A DNA stretch of 64,000 nucleotides from Candidatus Riflebacteria bacterium HGW-Riflebacteria-1 (GCA_002839445.1 PGYB01000009.1:207528-271527), one strand, 5' to 3'; counted from the stretch's first letter, positions 17,478-27,612 are shown. Translations and numbers: made by a program. The notes: generated by a model not told the origin, from the sequence alone.

Positions 17478-19058
17478 ATGTCTGAGCAGATGTCTGATCT
17501 TGAACAGAAAATGCAGCAGCAGGTGCTGCGCTATGAGTATGTTCTAGAGGCCCTCAGTGACATCGGCGACGAACTTTGCCGCGTAAGCAGTTTTGACGCA
17601 CAACTCAAGTCGCTTTTACATCTGCTTCTCGGCACCCTTGGCGTTCGCAAGGGTGGCATTTTTCTTTTTGAGAACTACAGCAAGCGCGTCTCTCTGCGCT
17701 GCGCCTGGAAGCTGGTTCACAAGACCTACGATTTTGAGCTCACCCAGGAAGAAGTCAAGGTCCTCGAAGACGAGTCTGCTGAAATCACCTATCGGGTCAA
17801 AGACTTTACTTTTCTTAAAAGCTGCCTGCAGGATTTTTCAGAAGACAACCTTGACTGTATCTCAGTTCTGAAGGTTCGAGAAAAACTGATCGGTTTTCTC
17901 GTGGTCGGTCACAAGTTAAAAGAAGTGCCATTGACCGACAAGGAAATGAGCTTTTTAAAGACTCTTTCCCGCAATATTTCGGTCGCCATCAATAATTTTC
18001 TGTTGCTCTCCGAATTGCGCGAAGCCAATGTACGGCTTGACGAGAAGATTCAGGAAGTAAGCATTCTCTATCAGGCGTCACAGATGATTTCTTCAGAGTT
18101 GCAGCTGCAGGCTCTGCTTGACATGGCCATGAGCGCAATCGCCGAAATTACCGATATCGAACGCGGTTCCACCTGGCTCTATGAAGAAGAGCATCATGTG
18201 TTTAATCTGATGAGCCATCTCGGTGACGCTTCTGAGCTGCCCGACAATCTTGCTCTCGAAGACTCTGATATTCTTCAGATTTCTCATGACCGCAAAGAAT
18301 CGTTTGAATACGAAACAGGCAAGAGCGAACAGCCGGCAACCCTGAAACGCCTTGACGAAAAGATTTTTGGCGCTTCATTTGTAGTTGTGCCGATTCTCAA
18401 TCAAGGCGAATTTCTTGGTCTGGTGCATCTTTGTGCCTCAGAAGGCGCGAATGGTTTTACCAACCGCGACATCAGGCTGATCAAGGTTTTTGCGGTACAG
18501 CTCGGCGCAGCGGTTAAAAACGCGCAGCTTTATGAGCAGGCCATCACCGATGGTATGACCAAACTCTATCTCCATCGCTACTTTAAGCAGCGCCTGCTCG
18601 ACGAAATCAAGCGTGCTGCCAGATTTAAACGCAGCCTGGCTTTGATAATGCTCGACATCGACCATTTCAAAGCTCTGAATGATAACTATGGACATCAGGC
18701 CGGCGATGACGTTTTGCGCCATGTGGCCGCCATTTTGCGGCGCGCTGTGCGTACACACGACCTGCCCGTGCGCTATGGCGGCGAAGAATTCGCGCTGGTG
18801 CTCCCTGAAACCGATATGATTGGCGCAGTCGCTGTTGCCGAGCGGGTGCGACGTTCAATCGAGAACGATTATCTTGAGGTGGCCGGGGTCGTTCATAAAA
18901 TCAGCGCCAGTTTCGGTGTTTCAGTATTTCCTGATTGTGCCGATGATATGGACTCTTTGATCAAGGCTGCCGACGTCGCAATGTACTGGTCGAAAGAACA
19001 CGGCAGAAATCAGGTTACCGCCGCACCATCAAAAATTTCGCGGGAAGTCGACATCTAA
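17478..19058 (+). CDS. GAF-GAF-GGDEF diguanylate cyclase
   Basis: A 526-residue soluble protein with two GAF-like sensory domains (about 20-180 and 195-355) and a C-terminal GGDEF domain (about 365-520). The active-site loop is GGEEF (434-438), so cyclic-di-GMP synthesis is expected, and an RxxD inhibitory site (R425, D428) sits five residues upstream, as in product-inhibited cyclases. The metal and substrate block DIDHFKALNDNYGHQAGDDVL is intact (quoted in part). There is no membrane segment, so the signal is cytosolic or comes through a partner. It is cotranscribed with the STAS protein (6-base gap). Confidence 0.92.
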   Translation: MSEQMSDLEQKMQQQVLRYEYVLEALSDIGDELCRVSSFDAQLKSLLHLLLGTLGVRKGGIFLFENYSKRVSLRCAWKLVHKTYDFELTQEEVKVLEDESAEITYRVKDFTFLKSCLQDFSEDNLDCISVLKVREKLIGFLVVGHKLKEVPLTDKEMSFLKTLSRNISVAINNFLLLSELREANVRLDEKIQEVSILYQASQMISSELQLQALLDMAMSAIAEITDIERGSTWLYEEEHHVFNLMSHLGDASELPDNLALEDSDILQISHDRKESFEYETGKSEQPATLKRLDEKIFGASFVVVPILNQGEFLGLVHLCASEGANGFTNRDIRLIKVFAVQLGAAVKNAQLYEQAITDGMTKLYLHRYFKQRLLDEIKRAARFKRSLALIMLDIDHFKALNDNYGHQAGDDVLRHVAAILRRAVRTHDLPVRYGGEEFALVLPETDMIGAVAVAERVRRSIENDYLEVAGVVHKISASFGVSVFPDCADDMDSLIKAADVAMYWSKEHGRNQVTAAPSKISREVDI

Positions 19059-19148
19059 CTGAGCCTTGGCTAAGCTTCTTAAAGCTGCCAGTTATAAGAA
19101 CGTCAACAATTTTTGAATTCAAGCTGATAAATGATTTGTTGCAAGCTT

Positions 19149-19814
19149 CTACTGGCAGTTTTTGTTGTCGGTGAGTTTTTGCAGAAGCAATATTTTGCTG
19201 CGGCGTGGTGTGATTTCGTCTTTTAGTATTTTCCAGCCCTGTTCGGGCAGCATGGCCAGTTCGTCTTCGCGGTAAGGGCGCACCAGCATGCCTTTGTAGC
19301 CGCCTTTGACAAAAACGATTGAGCCGTCATCGCGAACCACTGCGTGATTGTCATTCGCGAACTCGCCAAAGCTGTCGACAGTCATTAACATGACACCTTC
19401 GGGTTTCAATACTCGAAAAGCCTCATTAAGCGCCAATAGATAGCCTGCCGCATCGAGATGGTCGAACAGGTGATGAGCAAGAATAGCATCTACGCTTTCG
19501 CTGCAAAATGGCAGGACTCTGGCATCGCCGGTAATGACCAGCCCCTTGAGTTCTTCCTCAAAAAAATTATTCTTCATTACGCGGGCAGCCTTAAAAGAGA
19601 GATCGATTCCAACTATGTTGTAGCCAACCTGGCTCAAATAAAGGCTGTTGCGGCCTTCGCCGCAACCAAGATCAAGAATGGTGCCGTTTCTTGGGACGTG
19701 GTTGAACAGATGCTGCACCAGTTTTGCAGATGGAGCAATCATGCCATGATATTTCAAAAATCGGTTCCAGGTTTTTTCCCAGTAGTGGCGTGCCTGAGCT
19801 TCTGTCTGGCTCAT
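19149..19814 (-). CDS. Class I SAM-dependent methyltransferase
   Basis: A 221-residue Rossmann-fold methyltransferase. The SAM motif I is ILDLGCGEGRNSLYL (about residues 41-55), the acidic end of strand 2 is GIDLSF, motif II contains DAILAHHLFDHLD, and FRVLKPEGVMLMTVDSFG follows. This pattern is of the Methyltransf_11/25 group (UbiE/TehB-like). The substrate cannot be told. Its ATG comes one base after the TGA of the SpoIIE phosphatase, so the two are translationally coupled. Confidence 0.85.
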   Translation of the reverse strand: MSQTEAQARHYWEKTWNRFLKYHGMIAPSAKLVQHLFNHVPRNGTILDLGCGEGRNSLYLSQVGYNIVGIDLSFKAARVMKNNFFEEELKGLVITGDARVLPFCSESVDAILAHHLFDHLDAAGYLLALNEAFRVLKPEGVMLMTVDSFGEFANDNHAVVRDDGSIVFVKGGYKGMLVRPYREDELAMLPEQGWKILKDEITPRRSKILLLQKLTDNKNCQ

Positions 19815-19815
19815 T

Positions 19816-22533
19816 TCAGTTTCTCCCGGTAAACTCTATCGAAACGGCAGTGATGTCATCGTGCTGCCTGGTAGCTTTTGAAAAGGTCTCGACTTCTTCA
19901 AGCAGTGACCCGGCCATGTTCTTGCTGCGCGGCCGCGTCAGAAATTTCTTGAGACTGCTCTCGCCATATTCCTCATCACTGCTGTTGCGCGCTTCGGTAA
20001 CGCCATCAGTGTAGAGAAAGAGCAGGTCGTCTTTTTTCAGTCTGAATGAGATCGATTCGTAGGCGAAATCTTCAAGAATTCCCAAAGGAAGGCCCTTTGA
20101 GGATTTCTCATGAATCGCTTTTTCCATGCCCCGACCGCTTACGACGAACGCCGGGTTGTGTCCCGCGCAAGACAGTTCTATCTCACCCGTCTCCGCATTA
20201 ATTATAACGTACATTGCAGTAATAAATCGATCGTTGGTAATATTTTTTGCAATAATGCGGTTCGCGCGACACAATACTTCTTTGGCGCTAAGCTTTTCGA
20301 GTTCCATTGTCGAAAGTGTCGTTTTAAAAACAGTCATGATTATTGCTGCCGGTACATTCTTGCCGGAGGCATCTGCGATTACTACTGCGAGGCGGTTTTC
20401 ATCAAGTCTGAAAAAGTCGTAGTAGTCGCCGCCGACTTCTTCGGCTGATTTGCTTACCCGGCTTATGTGCAGGCCTTTTATTGCTGGCACAGCCTGCGGC
20501 AGGAGATTCTCCTGAATCTCCTTTGCCATCTGCAGCTGATCATCCATTTTTTTCTTGAGATCGTGTTCCTGCAGGAGGTCGTCTGTTTCGATAATCGATG
20601 CAATCTGGCTGGCAATGATCTGGATAAAGAATATTTCCTGCCAGGACAGCCGTGTTTCTGGATCGAGAAAGTAGACAAACAATAGACCACGCTGTTCCTG
20701 AAGATCATCTGAGCCATGAACTGGCATATTGAGAGGCTCGGTTACCAGGCTGCCCTTGAGGCCCTTTTCATATCTGCGGTCAGTCAGGGTTGGGTTGTTG
20801 CCGATCGCCAGAGGTTTGTAGATTGGCTGAAAAAAGCTCGCGCCGTCTGCTCCTGTTTTAATGCCCAGGCTGTTTTCGAAATACCAGCCGGTGACGCCGT
20901 TCTCGTCCTGATCAATTGGTATTTTTTCCTCAACAGAACTTGCGGGGTCATGTGGAGAATAACCAACAGACTCGCAATATGGCATAAATTCATCGCTTGT
21001 TTTGAATCTTTCGCTGAATTCAGGGTCGCCAAGTCTGGCAAAAAAGCGTTGTGGAGGAGTTTTTTTAACCTGCTCGGGAGTTTTTACCGGCGATTCTGAC
21101 TCCAGTGCTTCTTTTTCATGCTTTATCACCATGACCTTTACCAGGTCTATGCCGGGGCAATGCCAGATCAACTGTTCGAGAATCATGTTGACTGCTTTTT
21201 CAATGCGCTCGTTAGGAGTGTCTGTGCGCTTGGTCGTTTCGTGCAGTTCGCGATAAACCACAGTGAGGCTGTGAATGGATTCCAGATATCTCTGGTTGAC
21301 TTCACCCTGCTGGTTCAGGCGGCTGGCCATTATCTGAAAGGCCTGTCCGAGAGAGTCGATTTCTTTGGTGCCTGAATGCGGGATTTCTATACTGGCGCTG
21401 CCAAGTTCAAATTCTGCTATTTCTGCACTCAGCTTGTTTAAGGGGCCGCCAATCTGTCGCGGAAAGTAGATGTTCAGGTAGATGCCGATTCCAAAAACTA
21501 TTACCAGAAAAGCCAGTATCAGGCGATGATTGTTGCTGGCACGCTGTTGTAACTGGTCTGAAGTATTGAATATTCGCTGCCAGAAGACTTCAGCTTCGCT
21601 GTTGGCCAGAGCGACTCCCTGCTGTTTAAGAAGGGTTAGCTCGCTCAAGACTCGCTGCAATTGATCTTCAAACTCGATCAGATCACTTTCTGGAGCCTCG
21701 AGAATGTTGCGCAGCTTCTGAAAAGATTCATAAAACCCGCGTATTTTTGCTTCGACCTGGCTGAGAACCCTTTTATGCAATACTGTTGAGCTCTCCTGAA
21801 CCGAACGTTCGAGCAAAAACATGACAGCACGCAGTCGGCTTTCGACACGCATTGCCGAACTTTTGCCGTTTTTCAGCTCTTCTGGCGTTTCTTTTCCATG
21901 TTTGATGCTTAAATAAAGCGCGACCTCTGTCTCGGCGAGAATCAGGTCTTTTTCAATGCGGGCAATTTTTTCCATCAGGCTCGATGTGCTGCCGAGAGAA
22001 GCCTGAAAATCAGGGTTCTTAAATGCGGTATTGAGATCGATCATCATGCTCTTGAAACGGTCAAGCAGACTTTCTACCTCTGATCGCAGACCATCAGCAG
22101 CTTTTGCCCTGCGGGTGGCGTTGCGCTGCAGAGCGCGGTTGCGGTTCTTAATCAGCAGTTTGAAGCTGTCGAGTTGTTTGGTGAAGCCTGTGCTGAGCTT
22201 GACAATATCGCGCAGGCTTTGCGCACGCTCGGCATCAGTAACCAGTTTGTCGAGTTTTTTGATGGTTGCGATCAATTCGTCGGCGCGGGCCGTCATGGCC
22301 GCCTCATGGTCGTCTGTCACTGTGATCAGGAGGCTTTCGCCGGCGGAGTCTGCCAACTGGGTCCAGTAACCGGCGATTCTCTCATAAGAGCGCGCAATAG
22401 TTATGTTGACCGGCAAAATCGAAGTAACAAAGCCCTCGATATCCCAGTAGGAATACGAAGTCAGCAACATGAACACAAGAATCAAGGCCAGAACAGCCGT
22501 GATCCCTCGCGTGAGACGGCTTTGCAGGCTCAT
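19816..22533 (-). CDS. Membrane sensor with HAMP, GAF and SpoIIE-type PP2C phosphatase domain
   Basis: A 905-residue RsbU/SpoIIE-like phosphatase. Membrane segments near 13-33 and 340-360 enclose a helical extracytoplasmic sensor. A HAMP domain (about 361-415) and a GAF-like domain (about 470-665) follow. The C-terminal PP2C domain (about 690-905) keeps the metal-binding elements VGGDYYDFF, IADASGKNVPAA and LYTDGVTEARN. It would dephosphorylate a STAS antagonist such as the one at 17121. It is cotranscribed with the methyltransferase at its 3' end and lies 16 bases from the ychF stop. Confidence 0.9.
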   Translation of the reverse strand: MSLQSRLTRGITAVLALILVFMLLTSYSYWDIEGFVTSILPVNITIARSYERIAGYWTQLADSAGESLLITVTDDHEAAMTARADELIATIKKLDKLVTDAERAQSLRDIVKLSTGFTKQLDSFKLLIKNRNRALQRNATRRAKAADGLRSEVESLLDRFKSMMIDLNTAFKNPDFQASLGSTSSLMEKIARIEKDLILAETEVALYLSIKHGKETPEELKNGKSSAMRVESRLRAVMFLLERSVQESSTVLHKRVLSQVEAKIRGFYESFQKLRNILEAPESDLIEFEDQLQRVLSELTLLKQQGVALANSEAEVFWQRIFNTSDQLQQRASNNHRLILAFLVIVFGIGIYLNIYFPRQIGGPLNKLSAEIAEFELGSASIEIPHSGTKEIDSLGQAFQIMASRLNQQGEVNQRYLESIHSLTVVYRELHETTKRTDTPNERIEKAVNMILEQLIWHCPGIDLVKVMVIKHEKEALESESPVKTPEQVKKTPPQRFFARLGDPEFSERFKTSDEFMPYCESVGYSPHDPASSVEEKIPIDQDENGVTGWYFENSLGIKTGADGASFFQPIYKPLAIGNNPTLTDRRYEKGLKGSLVTEPLNMPVHGSDDLQEQRGLLFVYFLDPETRLSWQEIFFIQIIASQIASIIETDDLLQEHDLKKKMDDQLQMAKEIQENLLPQAVPAIKGLHISRVSKSAEEVGGDYYDFFRLDENRLAVVIADASGKNVPAAIIMTVFKTTLSTMELEKLSAKEVLCRANRIIAKNITNDRFITAMYVIINAETGEIELSCAGHNPAFVVSGRGMEKAIHEKSSKGLPLGILEDFAYESISFRLKKDDLLFLYTDGVTEARNSSDEEYGESSLKKFLTRPRSKNMAGSLLEEVETFSKATRQHDDITAVSIEFTGRN

Positions 22534-22549
22534 TTATACCTCGGCAGAA

Positions 22550-23632
22550 TCAGACGTTGAATCTGAAATTGATGATGTCTCCGTCTGCAACAACATATTC
22601 TTTTCCTTCAAGTCGGGCGAGCCCGGCTGCTTTGACTGCTGCCATGCTTCCCTTGTCGACGAAATCTTTGTAGGCCACGACTTCGGCTCTGATAAAGCCT
22701 CTTTCGATATCTGAATGTATTTTGCCGCCGGCTCTGTGCGCGTTGGTCCCGAATTGAAGAGGCCAGGCGCGAACTTCATCTTCACCGACAGTTAAAAAAC
22801 TGATGTAATTCAGCAGTTTATAGGCCTCTGAAATCAGGCGATTACGGCCTGATTCCTTGATGCCGTATTCCTCAAGAAATATTGCTTCTTCTTCCGGTGA
22901 GAGCGCGGAAATTTCCATCTCGGTCGCTGCCGAAATCAGCATCGGCGACCAGCCGCGTTCCTGACATGCAGCAGTAAAAGCTTTGACCTTGTCGTCTGGC
23001 GTGGTGAACTGCGTGTCTGAACAATTGCCCACCAGCAGCATCGGTTTTTGCGTTAAAAAACGGTAGCCACGCAGACTCTGCAGCTGATCTTCGTTAAGCT
23101 CAAGCATTGACAGAAACTTGTTGTCTTCGAGAGTCTTGCGCAACTGTTCCATCAGTTCAAGCTCTTTGGCCGCCTCGGGTTTTTTTACCACCCTGATTTC
23201 TTTCTGCAGGCGTTCGATCTTGTTGGTAACCATTTCAAGATCACTGAAAATAAACTCGAGACAGAGCTCTTCAAGGTCAGCTGCCGGGTCTACTTTGTTG
23301 TGAATGTGCGGTATTTCTTCGCTGTCAAAAAGTCTGACAACAAGCATTATCGCTTCGCAGATGCGGATATTGCCGAGAGTCTTGCTGGCAGATTTGCTCT
23401 CAGCATTGCTGATGCCGGGAATGTCGGTGAATTCAACTGTGGCAAAGGTGGTTTTCTTTGGCTTGAAAACTGTCGTCAGGTGGTCAATGCGCGCGTCAGG
23501 CACTTTGATGATGCCGCTGTTTATCTCATCAGTCTGCGCGAGATAATCACGAGTCTGCGCTTTAGCGCGAGTAGCCATGTTGAATATACTTGTTTTGCCG
23601 GACATTGGCAGACCAGCTAATCCGATTTTCAT
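22550..23632 (-). CDS. ychF: YchF/OLA1-family ATPase (Obg-like)
   Basis: A 360-residue protein of the YchF family, which binds ATP rather than GTP and associates with ribosomes. The P-loop is GLPMSGKTSIFN, where most family members have GLPNVGKST. The switch element is DIPGIS, the coiled-coil insert spans about 100-185, and the C-terminal TGS-like domain ends VADGDIINFRFNV, the typical YchF end. The start at 23632 begins MKIGLAGLPMSGKTS and has GCAGGAG upstream; the longer frame adds 19 unrelated residues. The changed P-loop is worth noting but leaves the Lys and Thr in place. Confidence 0.9.
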   Translation of the reverse strand: MKIGLAGLPMSGKTSIFNMATRAKAQTRDYLAQTDEINSGIIKVPDARIDHLTTVFKPKKTTFATVEFTDIPGISNAESKSASKTLGNIRICEAIMLVVRLFDSEEIPHIHNKVDPAADLEELCLEFIFSDLEMVTNKIERLQKEIRVVKKPEAAKELELMEQLRKTLEDNKFLSMLELNEDQLQSLRGYRFLTQKPMLLVGNCSDTQFTTPDDKVKAFTAACQERGWSPMLISAATEMEISALSPEEEAIFLEEYGIKESGRNRLISEAYKLLNYISFLTVGEDEVRAWPLQFGTNAHRAGGKIHSDIERGFIRAEVVAYKDFVDKGSMAAVKAAGLARLEGKEYVVADGDIINFRFNV

Positions 23633-23712
23633 TGAATGCTCCTGCGGTAACTTAAGGTTTTCAGGCTGTATAATAGCACAGACCAGCATCCTAATGCGAG
23701 CTTATCTGCAAT

Positions 23713-23750
23713 AAAAAAGGCGCGCCCCAGCCGTCTGGTAGCGCGCCTTT
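23713..23750 (-). terminator. Terminator of nupC
   Basis: Stem AAAGGCGCGC (23716-23725) with GCGCGCCTTT (23741-23750), followed on the minus strand by T residues. It lies just after the transporter stop. Confidence 0.85.
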
Positions 23751-23762
23751 GCGGTCGTGAGA

Positions 23763-25106
23763 TCAGTCGATCAGAATACCGGCTATGTTGGCGGTGAGAA
23801 AGCAGGCAAATGAGCCAGCTACCAGGGCTCTGAACGCAAGTTTTGCCAGATCGCCACGGCGATTTGGAGCAATGCCGCCGATGCCACCGAGTTGAATGCC
23901 GATAGAGCCCAGGTTGGCAAAGCCGCACAGGGCATAGCTGAGTATGATGCGGCTGCGCATGGCCAGCTCAACTGGCTCACCATTCGCGCCTATTACGCCA
24001 CCACTCAGATATTTGCCGAGGTCGGCGTAGGCGACAAATTCATTGAGAATAACTTTTTTGCCAAGTAATTCGCCGGCAATAAAAATGTCCTGATAAGGTA
24101 TGCCAAGCAGCCAGGCAAATGGCGATGCCAGCAGTCCAATAACAGTTTCGATGCTGTTGTAACTTGTCAGGCCGATGCTGTCTGCGATCATTTTCCAGAT
24201 GTGGTTGCCCATGGCGATCATTGCGATAAAGCCGATCAGCATTGCCGCGACGTTGAGAGCCAGACTCATGCCTTCTGAACAGCCGCGGGCAGCCGCATCA
24301 ATGACGTTCTGGTCAATTTTTTCGACACGTAACTCAAGGCTGCCGCTGGTTGCCGGCACTTCGGTTTCGGGCACCAGAATCTTGGCAAACACCAGAGCTG
24401 CCGGTGCTGACATAACAGAAGCGGCAATCAGATGCCCGGCAATACCGGGAATACTGTCTTTAAGCATGCCGACGTATGCGGCCATAACACCACCAGCAAT
24501 CGTAGCCATGCCACCCGACATGATGCAGCACAGTTCTGAAAAAGTCATTTTGTCAACGTAAGGCTTGATAACCAGTGGAGCTTCAGTCTGGCCGACAAAG
24601 ATGTTGGCGGCGGCGCTGAGTGACTCGGCGCCTGATGTTTTCATGGTTTTCTGCATAACCATGGCAACGTAATAGACCAGTCTCTGCATGATGCCGAGAT
24701 GATAAAGAATCGCCATAAATGATGAGAAGAAAATAATCGTGGGTAATACGTTAAAGGCGAAATACGCGCCGGTTGTTGCGGTCAATTTGAGTGCAGATAT
24801 ATTCTGCGCGATTTCTGGTGCTGCTGCAGCATCGCCAACGTTTACCGGCACGACAAAATTAACCAGTTCACCAAATATAAATCTGGCGCCATCGGTCGAA
24901 AAGCTCAACATTCTAACTACCGCATCATTCAGCCAGCCGAAAAGCGCTTCGCCCTGCGGTGTCTTGAGAATCAGCAATGCAAAAATAAACTGTAGAGTTA
25001 TACCCCAGCCGACCAGCTTCCAGTCGATCCTTTTGCGATCGGTAGAAAGTGCGTAACAGATACCAATTTGAATCGGGATGCCGATCAGGCTGATGAATTT
25101 TTCCAT
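23763..25106 (-). CDS. nupC: NupC-type concentrative nucleoside transporter
   Basis: A 447-residue inner-membrane symporter of the CNT family, which imports nucleosides with Na+ or H+. It is very hydrophobic, with about ten membrane helices, and contains the CNT hallmark GQTEAPLVIKPYV followed by LCCIMSGGMATIAGGVMAAY (given in part) and the second hairpin block near ANLGSIGIQLGG. The start at 25106 (MEKFISLIGIPIQIG) has GAGGAG eleven bases upstream; the longer frame adds 14 polar residues. It may feed the uridine kinase at 13073. Confidence 0.93.
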   Translation of the reverse strand: MEKFISLIGIPIQIGICYALSTDRKRIDWKLVGWGITLQFIFALLILKTPQGEALFGWLNDAVVRMLSFSTDGARFIFGELVNFVVPVNVGDAAAAPEIAQNISALKLTATTGAYFAFNVLPTIIFFSSFMAILYHLGIMQRLVYYVAMVMQKTMKTSGAESLSAAANIFVGQTEAPLVIKPYVDKMTFSELCCIMSGGMATIAGGVMAAYVGMLKDSIPGIAGHLIAASVMSAPAALVFAKILVPETEVPATSGSLELRVEKIDQNVIDAAARGCSEGMSLALNVAAMLIGFIAMIAMGNHIWKMIADSIGLTSYNSIETVIGLLASPFAWLLGIPYQDIFIAGELLGKKVILNEFVAYADLGKYLSGGVIGANGEPVELAMRSRIILSYALCGFANLGSIGIQLGGIGGIAPNRRGDLAKLAFRALVAGSFACFLTANIAGILID

Positions 25107-25230
25107 TCCTTGCGCTCCTCGCTTGTATTTGTGCAGGAATAATACCACAACCGCAGTTTATTCTCAAAAAAAATCAGCTTGATTCGGGCAAAATCTTTGT
25201 CTGTTGCCTTGAAGCCTCACAAATAAGAAA

Positions 25231-25254
25231 GCCGCCCGACTGCTGCCGGGCGGC
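25231..25254 (-). terminator. Hairpin terminator after the VIT-vWA gene
   Basis: Stem GCCGCCCG (25231-25238) with CGGGCGGC (25247-25254), 20 bases past the VIT-vWA stop. The following T-run is weak (TTTCTT). Confidence 0.6.
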
Positions 25255-25273
25255 GATAATGGCTAGCAATGGT

Positions 25274-27538
25274 TCAAAGCTTTATTATACTTTCTTCGCC
25301 ACGATCAGGGCTGATTTCGATGACTTTGCCCTTGAATATCAATATTACTTTTTCGCCCAGTGACATCATCTTGGCGAGTTCAGGGTATTTCTGGCATAAG
25401 TCGAAATAGGCTGCCGACCAGGCTTTGACCGTAATTTCCGGTTTCTGTCCTTTTATCGAACTGTCGATCCATTTTTCGTCGATAAAGTAGAAGGTTTTGC
25501 CGCCGGCTTCTTTGCTGATGGGAGCCTGGATGCCTCTGGATGCGGCTCCAGCGCCGGGTCTGGCTACTGCCGGGCTGAAGCTCTCTGGGGCTGCAGAAGA
25601 TTTCATGCTGTTCATCTCGCGTGATGCTCCAACGGCATCGGCACCCTGTGAGAGGCTCTCGAGGCGCTGTACTGAGAATCTGCTCTTTTCTTCGTCAAAA
25701 GAGGCTGATGGCATGTCATCTGGAATCATGGTCTGGCGAAGATTGGGGCCGAGCCTGTCGTTGTCTTCGAGCACCAGATATGAAGTATATGGCGTAAGAA
25801 TGCCGTAGCGCTTGGCGAGAGTAATAATCTCGTTTTTAAGCTCTTCATCAGCGCCGTTTTTGCGAATCTGTTCAAGCAGAAAACCGATTTTGCGGGTAGC
25901 CCATATTTTTGCAACAAAGGCATTTTCGCCTTCGCGTTCAGGAAAGTCTGTCTCAAAATCAAGTTTGATCATTTTGTCGCGCAGGCGGCCGCTCAGCGTT
26001 ATTCTGGCTGCTCCTGGTCTGCTGTAGCGGCCAAGAATCAAAATGTTGCTGCCCTTGAAGACATCGCCAACCTTGCGCGGGTAAATCTGGCTTACTTCGA
26101 CATTATGAAACTGCAGGCTGACATCGGTCAGAACGGGGTGAGTGAGCTTTGAAAACAAGGCCGAAATTTTTATTTCAAGATCTTCTTCTTCTGAAACATA
26201 GTCAGACACACCGCTGTTTTCTTCGGCAAGGGTGTCTATCAGCTGAGCGTTAAGATCATCGCCGATTCCGAACGAGAAAAGTCTGATGTTTTCTGTATTC
26301 TTTTTCGACATCAGTTTGATTATTTCGTCTGCATCGGTAAGTCCGGCAGTTGGTTTGCCGTCGGTAACAAACACGATGAATTTTGAGTTTTTGTTGTCGC
26401 TTTTGTTGAGCGCGCCAACAGCAAGTTCGAGGGCCTCTGAGATGTTCGTGCCGCCCATGGCGTCAAGATTGCTGATGTAGTTGAGCGCGCCGGCGCGGGT
26501 GTCTTTGTTCATCGGGGTCAGGCTGCCCTTGTATGCTTCGGCTTCTGTTGAAAAATTGACAAGAATAAAATTGCTGCCGTCTGATAGCGAGTTGACGCAG
26601 AATTCAAGGGCTTTGCGGGCCTGAGTAATTTTCTTGCCGGCCATGCTGCCGGATGTGTCCATTACCAGCGCGACATCGATATCAGGTATCTTTTCATTCT
26701 GATCTTTGAGAGCCGGAGCCAGCATCAGCATGAAAGTGCCATCTTCGCTCGGGTCCGGGCGATGGTTTATGGCAGTCAACGATACATCTTTGCTCGAAAC
26801 AGCGTAGTAGAGAACGAAGTCTTTGTCAGGCATGTGCGTTTCGGCCTCAAAGCCGACAACGACTTCGCGGTCACTCTTGCGGTGAACAGAGACTTTGTGG
26901 GTTGGTGAGTATACTGAGCTGATTGGCAGATCAGACTTTACCAGTGCCTCGATTGCCACATCCTTCATCTTGTCCTGCGTGTATTTGTCGATATCGAGCG
27001 GATACACGTAGCGCACCAGGCCGCCTTCCATTTTCAGGGCTTCCTGATAGGCGATTTTTACATTCTTTTCGCTTTTGCCTTCAATCGGGTAGATCCTGGT
27101 CTTGAACACGCCATGGCCCATGTATTCGAGCAGACCCGGGTCGCGCATCTGTCTGACAATGTCTTCATAAATTTTGCGGGCCTTGTCGGCATCCATGAGT
27201 TCGCCGCTGGTCATTTTGCCTTCAACGTCCATTGAAAACCCGCTGATTGAGGCATTGATCGGCAACGGAAAAATATACAGCCCCTCAATTGTGTGGTTGA
27301 GATGATTGAAAAAAGTCTGGTCGACATCGGTAGTAGCTGCCAGATTATTGATCTTGATTTTGACGTGATGCTTGTTTACCGAGAGTGGCACTGTAAAATT
27401 TTCGGATGGTCGTGAAGGCGGAATAAAGATGATTCTTTCTTCATGCATCGGAATGAGCATGCCGTCGGCAAGCAGAACGCTGCCAGACAAACACAGACAA
27501 AGAGCAACAAATGCAAACAACCGGTAACAATGTTTCAT
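25274..27538 (-). CDS. Secreted VIT and von Willebrand factor A domain protein
   Basis: A 754-residue exported protein with a signal peptide at 1-25. A VIT domain (about 40-175, with NHTIEGLYIFPLPINASISG) is followed by a vWA domain (about 285-460) whose metal-ion site is intact (DTSGSM, then the T and D positions in GGTNISEAL and FVTDGKPT). This is the inter-alpha-trypsin-inhibitor-like arrangement, widespread in bacteria, where it may act in adhesion or envelope assembly. The C-terminal third (about 600-754) is a separate region without clear family. No membrane segment is seen at the C-terminus. Confidence 0.88.
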   Translation of the reverse strand: MKHCYRLFAFVALCLCLSGSVLLADGMLIPMHEERIIFIPPSRPSENFTVPLSVNKHHVKIKINNLAATTDVDQTFFNHLNHTIEGLYIFPLPINASISGFSMDVEGKMTSGELMDADKARKIYEDIVRQMRDPGLLEYMGHGVFKTRIYPIEGKSEKNVKIAYQEALKMEGGLVRYVYPLDIDKYTQDKMKDVAIEALVKSDLPISSVYSPTHKVSVHRKSDREVVVGFEAETHMPDKDFVLYYAVSSKDVSLTAINHRPDPSEDGTFMLMLAPALKDQNEKIPDIDVALVMDTSGSMAGKKITQARKALEFCVNSLSDGSNFILVNFSTEAEAYKGSLTPMNKDTRAGALNYISNLDAMGGTNISEALELAVGALNKSDNKNSKFIVFVTDGKPTAGLTDADEIIKLMSKKNTENIRLFSFGIGDDLNAQLIDTLAEENSGVSDYVSEEEDLEIKISALFSKLTHPVLTDVSLQFHNVEVSQIYPRKVGDVFKGSNILILGRYSRPGAARITLSGRLRDKMIKLDFETDFPEREGENAFVAKIWATRKIGFLLEQIRKNGADEELKNEIITLAKRYGILTPYTSYLVLEDNDRLGPNLRQTMIPDDMPSASFDEEKSRFSVQRLESLSQGADAVGASREMNSMKSSAAPESFSPAVARPGAGAASRGIQAPISKEAGGKTFYFIDEKWIDSSIKGQKPEITVKAWSAAYFDLCQKYPELAKMMSLGEKVILIFKGKVIEISPDRGEESIIKL

Positions 27539-27612
27539 ATTTCCTCCCGTGAATTGCTATCAGGATACAACGAAAGTGCAAACAGGCGGATTCAAATTTT
27601 TTGAAGATAAAT

